In this document: one piece after another, positions 17,419 to 28,742 of the stretch | How positions within the stretch are numbered: position 1 is the stretch's first letter | How the letters are laid out: each line of letters opens with the position of its first letter | NCBI GenBank assembly: GCA_948144175.1 | Contig: CANXME010002005.1 | Coordinates: forward strand, 507,501 to 571,500 | DNA: 64,000 bases | Source of the DNA: Closterium sp. NIES-65 | Taxonomy: Eukaryota; Streptophyta; Zygnematophyceae; Desmidiales; Closteriaceae | Direction of reading: 5' to 3' | Translations under genes and position numbers: made by a program | Notes under the pieces: generated by a model | Told to the model about the DNA's origin: nothing | The model's input: the letters and a program-made list of their open reading frames with translations, nothing else | The model's database searches: none

Positions 17419-19839
17419 CTAACGAAGCCTCAACCCATACATCTTCTCAAGCCCCTTCATGGTTTCGTCATCAGGCAACCTTCTGCTACCTCCAACGGAC
17501 AACCACCGCAGCGCCTTGAGCTGTGTTATCCCCTCTGGTAGAGCCTCCAGCTGCTCGCAATTATCCAAGTCCAGAATCCTGAGCCGGGTCAACCTTTCGA
17601 AATTGGGAGGGAGGGAGCGGATGGAGCAGCCAGTCAGGTGCAGGCTGTTGAGGCAGGCGAGCTGGGTGAGGGAAGCAGGGAGATGCACGAGGGCTGTGCA
17701 CTCAGACAGATCCAGTGTGCGTAATCTGGACAGAGAGCCGATGCCATCAGGGAGGGAGGCGAGTTTTGGCGCATGGACCTCAAGTGATGTGAGGTGCTGA
17801 AGCATTGCGATGCTTCCAAGCAGCTTATCCAACTCTGCAGCCTCGTGAACGTGCAGCTGCCGCAGCTGCTGCAATGTCGAGCCCAGATCCTCCGGAAGGA
17901 TTTTCAGCCCTGCAGCTTTCCAGATTGTCAAGGTACGAAGGTGAGAAAGAGATGCCAAGAAGAAAGGAATCTCCTGCACATCACCTGCCAAAACCAGCTC
18001 CAATCGCGTCAGACATGAAAAATCTCGGCTCCGCACCATATCATAAGTGACATCACCGGTTCCCCAAGGCAGCCCCCTCAGCTCTGACAACATAGAGAAT
18101 GGCGACAACGGGGTGGTGTGCTGCTGGTTGATCGGGAAGGACAAACGCTCAAGAGAATGCGGCAGATTTGTCGGAAGTCTCTGCAGCAGCGCACATCCTC
18201 TAATCTCCAGCCTCTTGAGCCTGACAAGACCCTCCAGATTCATGGGCATCCGAGTAAGCCGAGTACACTTCACAACCCTCAACATCTTCAGGCGCCTGAG
18301 GCTTGTAATTGACTCAGGAAGCTCCTGCATAGCGGCACATGAGTGGATGTAGAGCTCGTTGAGCTTTGTCAGCCGACTGATGCCTTCAGGAATCTCAGTT
18401 AGTGCGCACTGATCGAGCTCAAGCCGTGTTAGAGACGAAAGCTGAGTGAATGAAGATGGCAGCTGCTGCTGTGCTTTCTGAGAAATCAGGAAAACGGATT
18501 GTAGGCTGGTGAGCTCCCCAATATCCTCCGGAACTGAGACATTTGTCACCGATTGAAGGCATAGCAGTTTGAGTGAGGGAAGGGACGAGAATCCTGCAGG
18601 CAGCTGGTAGAGGTTATTACAATTGACCAGGCAGAAGGTCTCTAGGGATAAAAGTCCGCTGAAGGAGTCCGGTAGATATGAGAGTGGGAGCGAATCCAGC
18701 ACCAATGTCTTTAAGGCAACCAACTCCCCGAAGTTTTCCGGCAGAAATTCGAGTTTGGACGAACAAATCTTCAAATTCTGCAAGCTGCTGATGGACATGA
18801 ACGCGTCAGACAAATCGGTCAAATCCCAGCAATCAGTGAGGCTGCATTCTTCAAGACATGGAAACATGTCCCCAATGTCATCAGGGAAACGCGGAAAGTC
18901 GCGGGAATCTACTAGCACGAGACGCTTCAGAGAGCTGCACGCGGATCCTGAAGGGAACGCTAAGTTGAATTTGGGGGAATTAAAGTCGAATTCCAGAGAT
19001 TGAAGCGATGGAAGTTGTGCGAAAGAAAAGAGTCTAACATGAGTCTCCCACATGAAGGATAGGCTGGTAAGGCTAGGGAGGTGAGCGAGAGGTATCAAAT
19101 CCTCTTCATCTAAGTCTCCCGTCTCGATGACAAGAGTAGATAATGAAGAAAGATTCTGGAGTCTTGAATCCTCCAAAATCGAAACGTCGGTCAGGAACAT
19201 CAAGCGCAGGTTCGAGAGATGAAAGAACGAAGGTGGTAACTTGTCGCATTCGTGGAAGCAGTGGAGTGTCAGCTGCTCCAGGCGAGAGCAGCGACGAAGA
19301 AAACTGTCGACACCAGCTCTGGTCACCGGATGAAACTTCTTATCCTCTGCATCTTCGCAATAGTCTGGCGCGTTCTCTTTTGCCACGTGGAGATCTTTCA
19401 GCTTAGGACACGACGATGCGAGATGATCGAGGAAAGCGTCGTCAATATTTTCCACGCTGTTAGCAGAGAGGTGCAGATGCGTTAGATTCGGGAAGCAGGC
19501 GACGGAGTTGGAGAGATCCTGGAGCGAAACGACGCGGTATTCTCCGACGAACAGCGTCGAAACGTTAAGCCGAGCGAGAGTGCGCCATCGACGGCAAACA
19601 GCTGCGATACTAAGGCTGTGAGCAGCGTCCGCTGAAGCAGGAAAATTCGGTGATGGAATTTCAATGTCTTCATGAAACGGCACGTCAGGTTCAACAAGGA
19701 TCTGTTTAGCTCGCCCAGCCCTAGATCGGTCCCACGGAAGCTCACAGTCGGATAGTCGACAACTACCGCGGTTAGAGTGCCAGAAAATCCTAACTAGGAG
19801 ATCGTCAGGCAGATTGTTCAGATACGTAGAAAACGCCAT
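17419..19839 (-). CDS. F-box / leucine-rich-repeat protein
   Basis: A single exon; from MAFSTYLNNLPDDLLVRIFW it is 806 residues (a start nine codons upstream at 19866 is possible). The N-terminal LNNLPDDLLVRIFW ... AAVCRRWRTLARL fits an F-box, which would bind a SKP1-type adaptor of an SCF ubiquitin ligase. From about residue 110 to the end run some 25 leucine-rich repeats of 22-24 residues, many with the L-xx-LP-x-x(I/F) pattern of plant intracellular LRRs, such as LTEIPEGISRLTKLNELYIH. There is no transmembrane segment or NB-ARC. Substrate is unknown. The F-box call rests on pattern only; without it this is a plain LRR protein. It is intact and intronless and lacks the exon-copy debris of the neighbouring genes. 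Confidence 0.82.
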   Translation of the reverse strand: MAFSTYLNNLPDDLLVRIFWHSNRGSCRLSDCELPWDRSRAGRAKQILVEPDVPFHEDIEIPSPNFPASADAAHSLSIAAVCRRWRTLARLNVSTLFVGEYRVVSLQDLSNSVACFPNLTHLHLSANSVENIDDAFLDHLASSCPKLKDLHVAKENAPDYCEDAEDKKFHPVTRAGVDSFLRRCSRLEQLTLHCFHECDKLPPSFFHLSNLRLMFLTDVSILEDSRLQNLSSLSTLVIETGDLDEEDLIPLAHLPSLTSLSFMWETHVRLFSFAQLPSLQSLEFDFNSPKFNLAFPSGSACSSLKRLVLVDSRDFPRFPDDIGDMFPCLEECSLTDCWDLTDLSDAFMSISSLQNLKICSSKLEFLPENFGELVALKTLVLDSLPLSYLPDSFSGLLSLETFCLVNCNNLYQLPAGFSSLPSLKLLCLQSVTNVSVPEDIGELTSLQSVFLISQKAQQQLPSSFTQLSSLTRLELDQCALTEIPEGISRLTKLNELYIHSCAAMQELPESITSLRRLKMLRVVKCTRLTRMPMNLEGLVRLKRLEIRGCALLQRLPTNLPHSLERLSFPINQQHTTPLSPFSMLSELRGLPWGTGDVTYDMVRSRDFSCLTRLELVLAGDVQEIPFFLASLSHLRTLTIWKAAGLKILPEDLGSTLQQLRQLHVHEAAELDKLLGSIAMLQHLTSLEVHAPKLASLPDGIGSLSRLRTLDLSECTALVHLPASLTQLACLNSLHLTGCSIRSLPPNFERLTRLRILDLDNCEQLEALPEGITQLKALRWLSVGGSRRLPDDETMKGLEKMYGLRLR

Positions 19840-20795
19840 TTCTAAGGTCAAAAGGGATGTCAGCAAGTGGCAGCACTAGGCTAGGATTTCGTGATAAGCG
19901 CAATCGGTAAATTCAGTGAGAGGCAATCTAGTCCCCACGTACAGGTATGGCGGTTCCTGGTGACAATGGTCTGATCAATTACAGAGTTCAAACTAATATG
20001 TTGCTCTCAGCTGCATGGATGGTCTGCTTCTTTTCCCCCTCTCACGCTCTGCTGCAGCACCAGGATCTGGAGTCCGGACCTGAGGGCTTGAACCAGCGTG
20101 GTGTTCGTCACACGCAGTTCAATTGGGCTCGCGCCTGTACCGCGAGGAACCAAGTGCTTTCCTTGACAAATCGCTATCTAACTCACCAAACCGTCACTTC
20201 CTCAACAATGTACAACGTCCTGACTAGGTCCTCTGATCCAATTCGCATCCTCGACGAGAATCCTGCGATGTGGAGGATGGTTTGGCATTAGCGAAGATCT
20301 CGCCAGCTGGTTACATTCGAGCCCTCCGAGGCGCCTTGCGGTCAGGGTGAGGTTCACTTGGAGCAAGTGTAAAATGAGCATGTCCTGTGAATAATTGGAC
20401 TCTACTTCCTCTGCAAGACAATAACATGTCTCATGAATGTGTATTTGACTTGGGTCGTCTACCAAAACCAACAATAAGAAATAGCTGAATGAGAACTCCT
20501 GCTTATTAAACACCCAATACACTGTTCTTCCAATATTTCTATACATTATTTAAGAGCAGCCAAGATCCAGCCTATCCCTAGGCATCCCAGCACATTTTAC
20601 CACGGTACCTTACATTAGAACACAATATTCATTATCATCCCTGTTTCAGCTCCACTCCACCACCACTGCCTGTCATCCAACAACCTCAGTACCCCTCTCT
20701 CTCCCTCCCCCCTCCCAGCTTTCCCTCTCTCCCCCTTTCGCCCCAATACCACCTAATCCACAACTCCCACCCCCCATTCCTCCACGACTCAACCC
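19840..20795. other. Intergenic region upstream of the LRR gene
   Basis: It holds the LRR gene 5' flank (minus strand) and the far 3' flank of the TOL gene. A 114-codon open frame at 19947-20291 (+) exists but has no recognisable domain, and I do not call it a gene. Confidence 0.5.
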
Positions 20796-21171
20796 AAGCC
20801 ATCAGAACATAATCAAAGCGTCCTCAAATCTTTTCAGCTGCCCCACTATGTGTGCTCCCACATCAGCACCACCCGCACCACCAGCAGCATCCACCACTCC
20901 CTTCCCCCTCCTCCCTCCTTGCACCCAAACACACATTCAGCTCACCCAACTCCCTCTCCTCCTCACATGACCTACCCTGTCCCTGCATCCAGCATCAAAA
21001 CACAATCAAATCGTCCTCTTCTTTCTTGCCCGCCCCACTCTGTGTACTCCCACCCCACCACCACGCGCACCACCAGCACCACCACCTGTCCCCCCTCCTC
21101 CCTCCTTACGCCCAAACACCCTTTCCTCCAGCTCAGTCAACCCTCGCTCCTCCTCACATGCTCTAGACTTA
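20796..21171 (-). repeat. Two extra copies of the TOL gene 3' end
   Basis: The sequence around the TOL stop codon (21169) is repeated downstream of the gene at about 20998-21170 and, more diverged, at about 20806-20990. All three carry a version of AAACACAATCAAATCGTCCT followed by a GCCCGCCCCACT-like stretch. The copies lie outside the coding region and extend the exon-edge duplication pattern to a transcript's terminal exon. Confidence 0.85.
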
Positions 21172-24100
21172 AAACACAATCAAATCGTCCTCTTCTTTCT
21201 TGCCCGCCCCACTCTGCGTGCTCTCCCCTGCAGCTCCAGCACCACCAGCACCCCCTGTCCCTGCTCCCTCCTTCCTTCCAAACACCATTTCATCGAGCTC
21301 AGCCAATTCCCTCTCCTCCTCACTCATCCCTGCTCTCCTATCCCCCCCTCCCCGGTTCCTCACCAGCCCTCCAGCCCCACCCTCCTCCTCCTCATCCATC
21401 GTCAGGAAGGCAGCAGCTGGGGGAGGTACAACTGGCGGCACAGCCGTCGCAGCCGCACCTGCTGGTTGCTCTGCTGCCGCCGCTGCTGCTGCATCTCCTA
21501 CCCCAGCCCCTGCTCCTGCTCCCGCTCCTCCAGCAGCAGCGGAGGCCTGTTTGCGGAGCTCAGCTAGCTTCTCCAGTACTTTGTCGATGTCGTCGTTTAG
21601 GCTGAGCGCCTCGAACAGGAGCGTCTCGCTGGGTGCCTCTGAGTTGCTGTTCTCGTGCTCGATCAACCGCAGCAGGCTGCTCTTGGCCGCCCGGCACTGC
21701 GCTGCCAGTGCAGGAACCACCTCGTCCTGCTAAGATAGGGTTTGGGCAGTGAGACAGAAAGTTCAGGTTGGCTTTTGAGTCGACTAAAAAACCACCTCAT
21801 CCTGGTAAGATGGGGTTCGGGCAATGAGACAGAAAGTTCAGGGTGGCAATGGAAAAGTGGGCAAAGGAGAGGAAAGGAAGAAAAAAGGGAGAACGCAGAG
21901 GGAGGCAAGTGAAGGATGGCAAGTGACACATGGGTGGTGATACCATGGATGTTGTGGCAGCGCCATGGGTGGGGTGGCACTCTTGTGTGTGAGGTGGTAA
22001 CAACCACCCCCTTCTATGCCATCCCTACGCCCTGTTACATATCATGCCACCATGCACCCAACCATGCCACCATGCACCCAACCATGCCACCATGCACCCA
22101 ATTATGCCACCATGCATCCAACCATGCCACCATGCATCCAACCATGCCACCATGCACCCAACCATGCCACCATGCATCCAACCATGCCACCATGCACCCA
22201 ACCATGCCACCATGCACCCAACCATGCCACCATGCATCCAACCATGCCACCATGCATCCAACCATGCCACCATGCATCCAACCATGCCACCATGCATCCA
22301 ACCATGCCACCATGCATCCAACCATGCCACCATGCATCCAACCATGCCACCATACACCCAACCATGCCACCATGCACCCAACCATGCCACCATGCATCCA
22401 ACCATGCCACCATGCATCCAACCATGCCATCATGCATCCAACCATGCCACCATGCATCCAACCATGCCACCATGCATCCAACCATGCCACCATGCACCCA
22501 ACCATGCCACCATGCACCCAACCATGCCACCATGCATCCAACCATGCCACTGAACGTTCGTTCCACAGGTGCTCCCCCTTCATGTCACCATTGTGCTGGA
22601 GGTGGTTTAACAACACTCACCATGGCGGCACAGACGACAGAACAGTTCCTCAACAGACAGAACAGTTCCTCAACAGACAGAACAGTTCCTCAACAGACAG
22701 AACAGTTCCTCAACAGCTCAACACCTTACCTAACCTCAACAGCTCTCCCACATCTCATCATTCACCTTCCTTCCCTCAAACGGTCCGTTGTATTAAATCA
22801 GCAGGGGTACAGACATGCACTTTGATTCATGATACCCTTAGTTCCTTTTGACCGTTTAACCCTCCCCTCTGTTCCCCCCCTCTCTGTTCCCTCTATCTCT
22901 ACCATCCTTTGTAGACTGCACCTCATCCCTTCGTTCTGTCCCTCCCTCCGTCACTCGCTTTCCCATTTTCCCTCCTCATTCCCTCCTTTCCCCTCCCCCC
23001 TTTTCCCTTTCCCCGTTCTCTTGCCCTTTCCCTTCCCCATTTGCCCATTCTCTCCCTCCTTCCTTCCTTCCCTCCCTCCCTCCCTCCCTCCCTCCCTCCC
23101 TCCCTCCCTCCCTCCCTCCATCACCCACAGTCAGCATTAGTTCAGGAGGATCAGACGACAGTACAATCCCCAGCAGCTCGACGCTGTTCCTCAATTTCTA
23201 AAACAATCTCCTTGCTGTCAAACAACATCGTGTGCCTGCCCTCACCGTCCCTTTCCTCCCTCCCTTTCCCTTTTCCCTTCCCTCCCTTTCCTCCTCCCCC
23301 TCCCTCCCTTTCCCTTCCTCCTTTCCATTTCCCCTTTCTCACCCCCTTCATACCTCCCCCCATCACTCGCCGTCAACACTTGTTCGGGCGGAGAAGCAGA
23401 CAGAACAGTCCCAGCACCTCAATGCTGTTCCTTGAGATCTCAAAGATCTCCTTGCCCGCCCTCCCTTTCCCTTCCCCTTCCCTTTCTTCCCTTTTTTTTC
23501 CCTTCCCCTTCCTTCCCACTCCCCCTTCCCCGTTCCCCCTTTCCCGTCCCCCCCTTTCCCGTCCCCCCTTTCCCTCCTTCCCTCATTCTCTTACAGTGAG
23601 CACTCGTTCGGGCGGGGCAGACGACAGCATGGTCCCCAGCAGCTCAACGCTGTTTCTCAAGATCTCAAACATCTCCTTGCTATCGAACACCACCATGTGC
23701 CCGCCCTGCCTCACTCCCTCCTTACCTTCCCCTCCCTCGCTCTGTGAGCACTTGTTCGGGCGGAGCAGAGAATAACACCGTCCCCAGCAGCTCAACACTG
23801 TTCCTGGAAATTTCAAAGATCTCCTTGCTGTCAAACACAACCATGTGCCCGCCCTCCCTCTCCCTTCCCTTTCCTTCCTTCCTTTTCCTTCTTCTCCTCC
23901 CCCCCTTTTCCTGTTTCCTCTTACACTCTCCCTTTTTCCCTTCCAAACTATACCCTTTTTCCCTCCTCCCTCACTCACCGTCAGCACTTACTCAGGAGGA
24001 GCAGACGACAGCACGGTACCCAGCAGCTCAACGCTGTTCCTCGAGATTTCAAAGATCTCCTTTCTGTCAAACACCACCATGTGCCCGACCTCCCTTTCCC

Positions 24101-26336
24101 TTCATTTTCTTCCCTTCATTTTCTTCCCTTCATTTTCTTCCCTACCTTTTCTTCCCTACCTTTCTTTCCTTCCCTTACCGTGAGAACTTGTTCAACAGGA
24201 GCAGATTAAAGAACAGTCCCCAGAAGTTCAACGCTGTTTCTTGAGATCTCAAAGATCTCCTTGCTGTCAAACACCACAATGTGCCCGCCCTCCCTTTCCC
24301 TTTTTCGTCGTCCCTTTCCTTCCCTTCTCCCCCACCCCCTTCTATTTCCCGTCCCCTCTTTCCATTTCCCCATTTCCCTTCAACTTTCCCTTTCACTTTC
24401 TCCCTTTCCTTTTCCATCTTTCCCTTTCCCTCCTTCCCTCACTCACAGTAAGCACTTGTTCAGGAGGAGCGGACGACAGCACAGTCCCCAGCAGCTCAAC
24501 GCTATTCCTCGAGATCTCAAAGATCTCCTTGCTGTCAAACACCACCATGTGACCACCCTCGGGCCGCGGGACCATCGACACGCCAGGTGGCGCCACCTCA
24601 TTGGCCATCTGCCCCTCCACCGACTCCAGCAGCGCGTGGGCGGCTTGCACGGCGGCGGGCGGCACGCTGGCGGGCGGCGTGAAGATGGGCGCGAGGGACT
24701 CGGCGTCGCGGGGGGGGAAGACAACCCCGCGCATCTTAAGGCTCTGAGAAATATAGAAGGTGAAGCGGGAGCGAGGGAGTGAGAGAAAGTAAAGGGGTTG
24801 AATGAGGGCGGCACACTGGCGGGCGGCGTGAAGATGGGTGCGAGGGACTCGGCGTCGCGAGGAGGAAACACCACTCCACGCATTTTGAGGCTCTGAGAGG
24901 TACAGGTGGTGCAGCGGGAGCGAGACAGTGAGGGAAGTTAAATATGTTAAATGAGGGATGCACACTGGCGGGCGGCGAGAAGATGGGTGCGAGGGACTCG
25001 GCGTCGCGGGGCGGAAAGACCACTCCGCGCATCTTGAGGCTCTGAGAGGTACACAAGGGGAAGCGGGGGCGAGAGAGAGGAATAAAAACAAGCATCTTCG
25101 AGCCTTGCACCACACACAATCAAATAAAAACACTCCTCCGCAAGATGTGCCTTTCCTTCCATAATCTCCACTTAATGCATGCCACGCTACCTCGCTACCT
25201 CGCAACCGCAGCTGCGCATCATTTGAAGTGCCTCAAGTCACCAAAAGTTAACAAAAGACGCCTCAAGTGTCGCCTCAGTTGCGCCGCGCTGAGGGCTCGC
25301 CCGACACGCGAGCCATAGATTTTGTCGGCCAAACCCCCTACGGCGCGCACGCCATGACGCTTGGATCGACTCAAACGTACGCCAAGTTCCCGTCGTTTGC
25401 ACGTGTTTTGTTTCGAGGAGTGTCTCAACGAGAGGCTCCTTCGCGGATTAGGAGTTTCAAATCGCCACATGTTATTTGCTGACGATGACGCACCCACTAG
25501 GCGCGCATCGCATCTTGCCAAACGCCAGTTTGAGCAGAAGGTGATGCGAGATAAAGCGAGGTGAAGCGCGCTCTATTCACATCCACATCCGTAAATCACC
25601 TTGTACGTTTCTTCAAACACGGGCAGGTATCGCAGCTCCTCGGTTGCGTCCCCCCACGCTTCGATCATCTTCAGCACCATCTCCCGCAGCTGCGCCGCGC
25701 TGCTCGGTACTAAAGCCTGCCCCTCCTCCCCAATCTTCTTACCTTGTAGGTTTCTTCGAAGACAGGAAGATACCGTAACTCCTCCGTGGACTCGCCCCAC
25801 GCCTCGATCATCTTGAGCACCTTCTCGCGCAGCTGCGCCGCGCTGTGCGGCTCGTCCGCGACGCGCACCATGTCGTCCAGCACGCGCTCGTTCGCCACGT
25901 CGGAGAAGAGCGACGAGCAGTTCTTAACGGCCATCTCCAGCAGCGCGAGCGCCAGCATCTGCACGTGCGAGTTTCGCGACCCGAGCTGCTTCTTAATCGC
26001 GCGCACCGTCTCACCTCCCGGGAGCTTTCCCGAGTTTACGAGGTCGCAGATTAGGAGATTTCGTCCCCAGTCAGGGGAGATTAAGATCTCGTCCGTCGCT
26101 TCTTCGACCAGGCGCTCCGCGAGCGTCGGGGTGTGGAAGATGTTTTTCATCTTGTCGCCGATTTCCGTCATTGATTCCGTCAATTTCCCGCCGACGGCGT
26201 TCATCGATTCCCCCATTTTCTTCCCCATCGTGGCGAGACGGGCCTTCCAGTCTTCGCCCGCGTGGCTGCTGGTGCCGCCCAGCAGTCCCTCATCTTGCGG
26301 ATCGTCCGAACCGCGGAGAGTCACGTAACCTGCCAT
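21169..26336 (-). CDS. TOL-type (TOM1-like) VHS-GAT ubiquitin-sorting protein
   Basis: Three exons on the minus strand, 26336-25743, 24743-24447 and 21726-21169, total 1449 nt, 482 residues; every junction is phase 0. TOM1-like proteins bind ubiquitinated membrane cargo at early endosomes and hand it to ESCRT. Exon 1 begins MAGYVTLRGSDD, has an amphipathic region (WKARLATMGKKMGESMNAVG) as in TOL1, then the VHS domain from about residue 70: TLAERLVEEATDEILISPDW, MIEAWGESTEELRYLPVFEE. Exon 2 completes it (SLKMRGVVFPPRDAESLAPI) and starts GAT (FEISRNSVELLGTVLSSAPP). Exon 3 has the GAT helices (ETLLFEALSLNDDIDKVLEK), then a low-complexity Ala/Gly tail ending EEDDLIVF. The 2.7-kb intron between exons 2 and 3 is filled with exon copies and repeats. 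Confidence 0.92.
21716..21844 (-). repeat. Duplicated TOL exon 3 acceptor with palindrome at the junction
   Basis: About 55 bp containing the exon 3 splice acceptor (21716-21771) is repeated at 21794-21844. Between the copies lies CTTTTGAGTCGACTAAAAAA (21772-21791), a half-decayed palindrome. The copy keeps a CAG and GATGAGGTGG-like exon start. Confidence 0.9.
22033..22552 (+). repeat. 20-bp minisatellite (ACCATGCCACCATGCATCCA)
   Basis: About 26 units with exact 20-bp period and a C/T variant, in the last TOL intron. It generates long open frames in several frames on both strands; none is a gene. Confidence 0.97.
22636..22718 (+). repeat. 20-bp tandem repeat (ACAGAACAGTTCCTCAACAG), 4 copies
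   Basis: Four adjacent near-perfect 20-bp units, in the TOL intron. Confidence 0.94.
23055..23119 (+). repeat. (TCCC)n microsatellite
   Basis: About 15 TCCC/TTCC units within the pyrimidine-rich (plus strand) TOL intron. Confidence 0.93.
23128..24290 (-). pseudogene. Six tandem copies of the TOL exon 2 3' part
   Basis: Going downstream on the minus strand from the genuine exon (24743-24447), copies lie at about 24290-24174, 24090-23984, 23853-23741, 23709-23596, 23460-23372 and 23230-23128. Each encodes a version of HMVVFDSKEIFEISRNSVEL plus LGTVLSSAPPEQVLT and ends near a splice donor. Decay varies: the first has an in-frame stop in the TVLSS region, the second a stop replacing Q of PPEQV, the third an open frame but a lost GT donor, and the fourth an open frame with a usable GTAAGA donor; the last two are more eroded. 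Confidence 0.9.
24820..25050 (-). pseudogene. Two tandem copies of the TOL exon 2 5' part
   Basis: Upstream of the real exon 2 (minus strand), copies at about 25050-24952 and 24905-24810 carry the CAG acceptor and encode SLKMRGVVFPPRDAESLAPI followed by FSPPAS or FTPPAS, then diverge. Each is in frame and has no stop in the copied part. The complete exon is again the copy nearest the rest of the exon. Confidence 0.9.
25600..25706 (-). pseudogene. Copy of TOL exon 1 3' end, possibly an alternative exon
   Basis: This 107-nt segment encodes AAQLREMVLKMIEAWGDATE then ELRYLPVFEETYK, nearly matching the end of exon 1, and is followed by a GTGATT donor. A CAG acceptor-like site precedes it. It is open and phase-compatible, so it could be an extra or alternative exon, but it would repeat one VHS helix, so I favour a non-functional duplicate. 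Confidence 0.7.
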
Positions 26337-27470
26337 ACTTGAGACAGTGGTCTCGCTATTTAACAAATTACAACTTGTACGACTGCTAGTAGCTACCACT
26401 GAAGTACTCGAGGCACGCCGTTTCTAGTTCTACGAAAGAAGCTAGTTGCCAACTTCGATTTCTTTTCGAAAATGAACCCAGTCTTCTAGATTTGAATGCT
26501 TCTCAGAATCCTGGTTATGGCAGCTTTCTTGGAGGTTTGGGGGGAATACCCCGAGGTGCCAGAGGTGGGTAGAAATGTCCGTCAAGTGGACGGAAAGCGG
26601 GACAGATGGAAAATGGAAACGTGGAAACCGGAATCTCGAGGAAGCAGTTTCCCCGGCCCCATCCATGCTTGCCAGTGGAGAAGTCGGTGACGGACAGAAA
26701 CGGAACGAAGACGGAATTTGCCCATGGAGGTTACATCCCGTCAGCAATCGCACCGGCAAGGGAGATGCATCCAGGCCATTCCCCACGCAACCGACATTCC
26801 CAGTGTTGAACGTCAGCTGTTTCGGGTGCCCCATTGGAATGAAGATATTCCGCATTGTGCGTCTCGATGACGCGTAAAGGACGGAACTTCGCGGGTGTAG
26901 ACAATTATTGTACTACACGTCGGATTGGATGACGGTGGACAAAGCAGGCAAAACCAATAAGAGACTTCACCAAAAGAGTCGTGGGCAGGCCTGTCGCTAC
27001 AAAGGCATTTTTACTTTTTACCCTTGAATTCACGTGCTGGTTCGGGCCCAACTCAGTGAATTCAAGGGCTGACTCTGAGGCCAGCCCGTTTTCCTTACGG
27101 GCTGGTTTAGCGCCTAGCCCGGATTTCACGTATACGCTCAGAGCCCCACCTACCATCCTACCCCCTCGTTTCCCTTGATATGTCTCCCCTGCTTACGTAG
27201 AACCTCCATACTTTCGAATGCTTGTTAAAGCCCAAGACCTGAATTACAACAAAAAAAAGGCAAACTGTGCACACTTTGCCTCCCGAACCCAAAGTTGACC
27301 TCCCGAGCCAGGATGGTAACCAGAAAACGTCGCATCCCAAGAAGACTGAGTCGTAGAGCAGAACGCGTCCGCTTGGCGAGAGTTCCAACCACCCTTTCCT
27401 GAAGGAGGAAGGGAACTGCCTGTGCACAGTTTGCCGAACAATGGTAATTCAGGAATGCTTGTGCGGCTAT
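26337..27470. other. Intergenic flank between the TOL gene and the Copia nest
   Basis: The first part is the TOL promoter/5' flank. No gene is seen. From 27225 to 27460 it contains motifs shared with 45704-45945: an exact 23-bp inverted match (27225-27247 and 45923-45945) and paired CAAACTGTGCAC / GTGCACAGTTTG sites (27261, 27421). These suggest remnants of one dispersed element on either side of the nest. Confidence 0.55.
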
Positions 27471-27903
27471 TGTTGGGAACAATAAGTCTTAAAGCGCCTC
27501 TGTCGTGTCGAAACTCAGGACACAAGCGAAGCAGTCCAAATCGAAGCATCGCGAGTCAACCCTCGGAGGTTAGGGTAACCGCCTGGAGGTTACGCGAAGG
27601 TCAAAAGTCAGCGACCTTTGACTTGACAAAATACAGCGCGACAGCAAGGACACACAACTGACTCGACATTGAGCAGTTGCCCGAGTCGCACTGTATCGAA
27701 TCGCAACAGCAAAACAGTTTAATCTATTCGTATTCCTTGTACTCTTATATAAAGCCTTGTATTTGCTTGTTTTAAAAAAAACTCACTTTGCCCTCACATA
27801 CTAGCGCAAGGTGGTTCAAGGACTTTTCATTCAAACGCTTCCGCTATTACAATCCTACTCAGACTTTAACTCTACAAAGATCCTAGGGCATCTCAGCCCA
27901 ACA
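27471..27903 (+). repeat. 5' LTR of outer Copia element
   Basis: It is 433 bp with TGTTGGG...CCCAACA ends. It contains a TATA box TATATAAA at 27746-27753, placing the promoter and R/U5 in the last 150 bp. Confidence 0.95.
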
Positions 27904-28742
27904 TGGTATGAGAGCAGACAGAGTTCAAAGTTACTTTTTCTCTTAATACTTGATACAAGGAAGACATGTCTACTAGGAAGGAGAGGAGCTCCTCCAACGG
28001 TTCTCCAGGCACTACCCCTACTCCACCTCCTGTCTCTGGTCTACAGACGAAAGAAGGGACTACCACGAGACCAGCAGCTGGGTCTACGGAAACGCCCGCA
28101 GGCTTCGATCCAAGCATGATGGAGAAATTCTTCTCCTTCATGTCCTTCTACGAGCAGCACCAGCAAGGAGTACCTGCGCAGTCAAACAACAGCAACAACA
28201 ACAACGTAACTCCTATGAGTCTCGACGGCTCATCCTACGCACGCGGGATTCAACAACAACAACAGCAGCCTACCTTTGCGCCGTACGAGCCCCAGCGTGG
28301 CTCCGCCAGCTTCATGCCGCAACCGCAATCTGCACCGGGACAAGAAAGGGCATTGGACGCATTACAAGTTCAATCGCAATTCGCGCATGTTCTCAAGCTG
28401 CAAACGACAAAGCCCTTCGACGGAAAAGACTTCTTCACCTGGTCGTTCGAGTTCGAACTGATGATGGAAGGAGCACAGATTCTCGGCTTCTTCGACGGGT
28501 CCCTGCCATATCCAACAAACGGGACACAATATGAGAAGCAGCAGTACACCTATCAATCAATGATGGCGTACATGTCAGAACATATAGCTTACTTGTTTGT
28601 GTAGGCTATAGTGGGGTATCCCATAGGGGGTACAACACATTAGGGTTTCCTATTTGTATTCACTTCACTTCATAGTCATCCATTCTCGTTCTTTGTTTCA
28701 CATGGAATCAGAGCAGGTTCCCTCCTAGGGACTGCTTCTAGG

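Noticed and set aside
19947..20291. 114-codon ORF in the spacer upstream of the LRR gene
   Set aside because: No domain, no flanking gene signals, and of a length expected by chance.
22016..22851. Long open frames (up to about 310 codons) over the 20-bp array
   Set aside because: The 20-bp unit has no stops in several frames on either strand. All such frames repeat the same peptide (HPTMPPCIQPCH or similar) and lie in a TOL intron.
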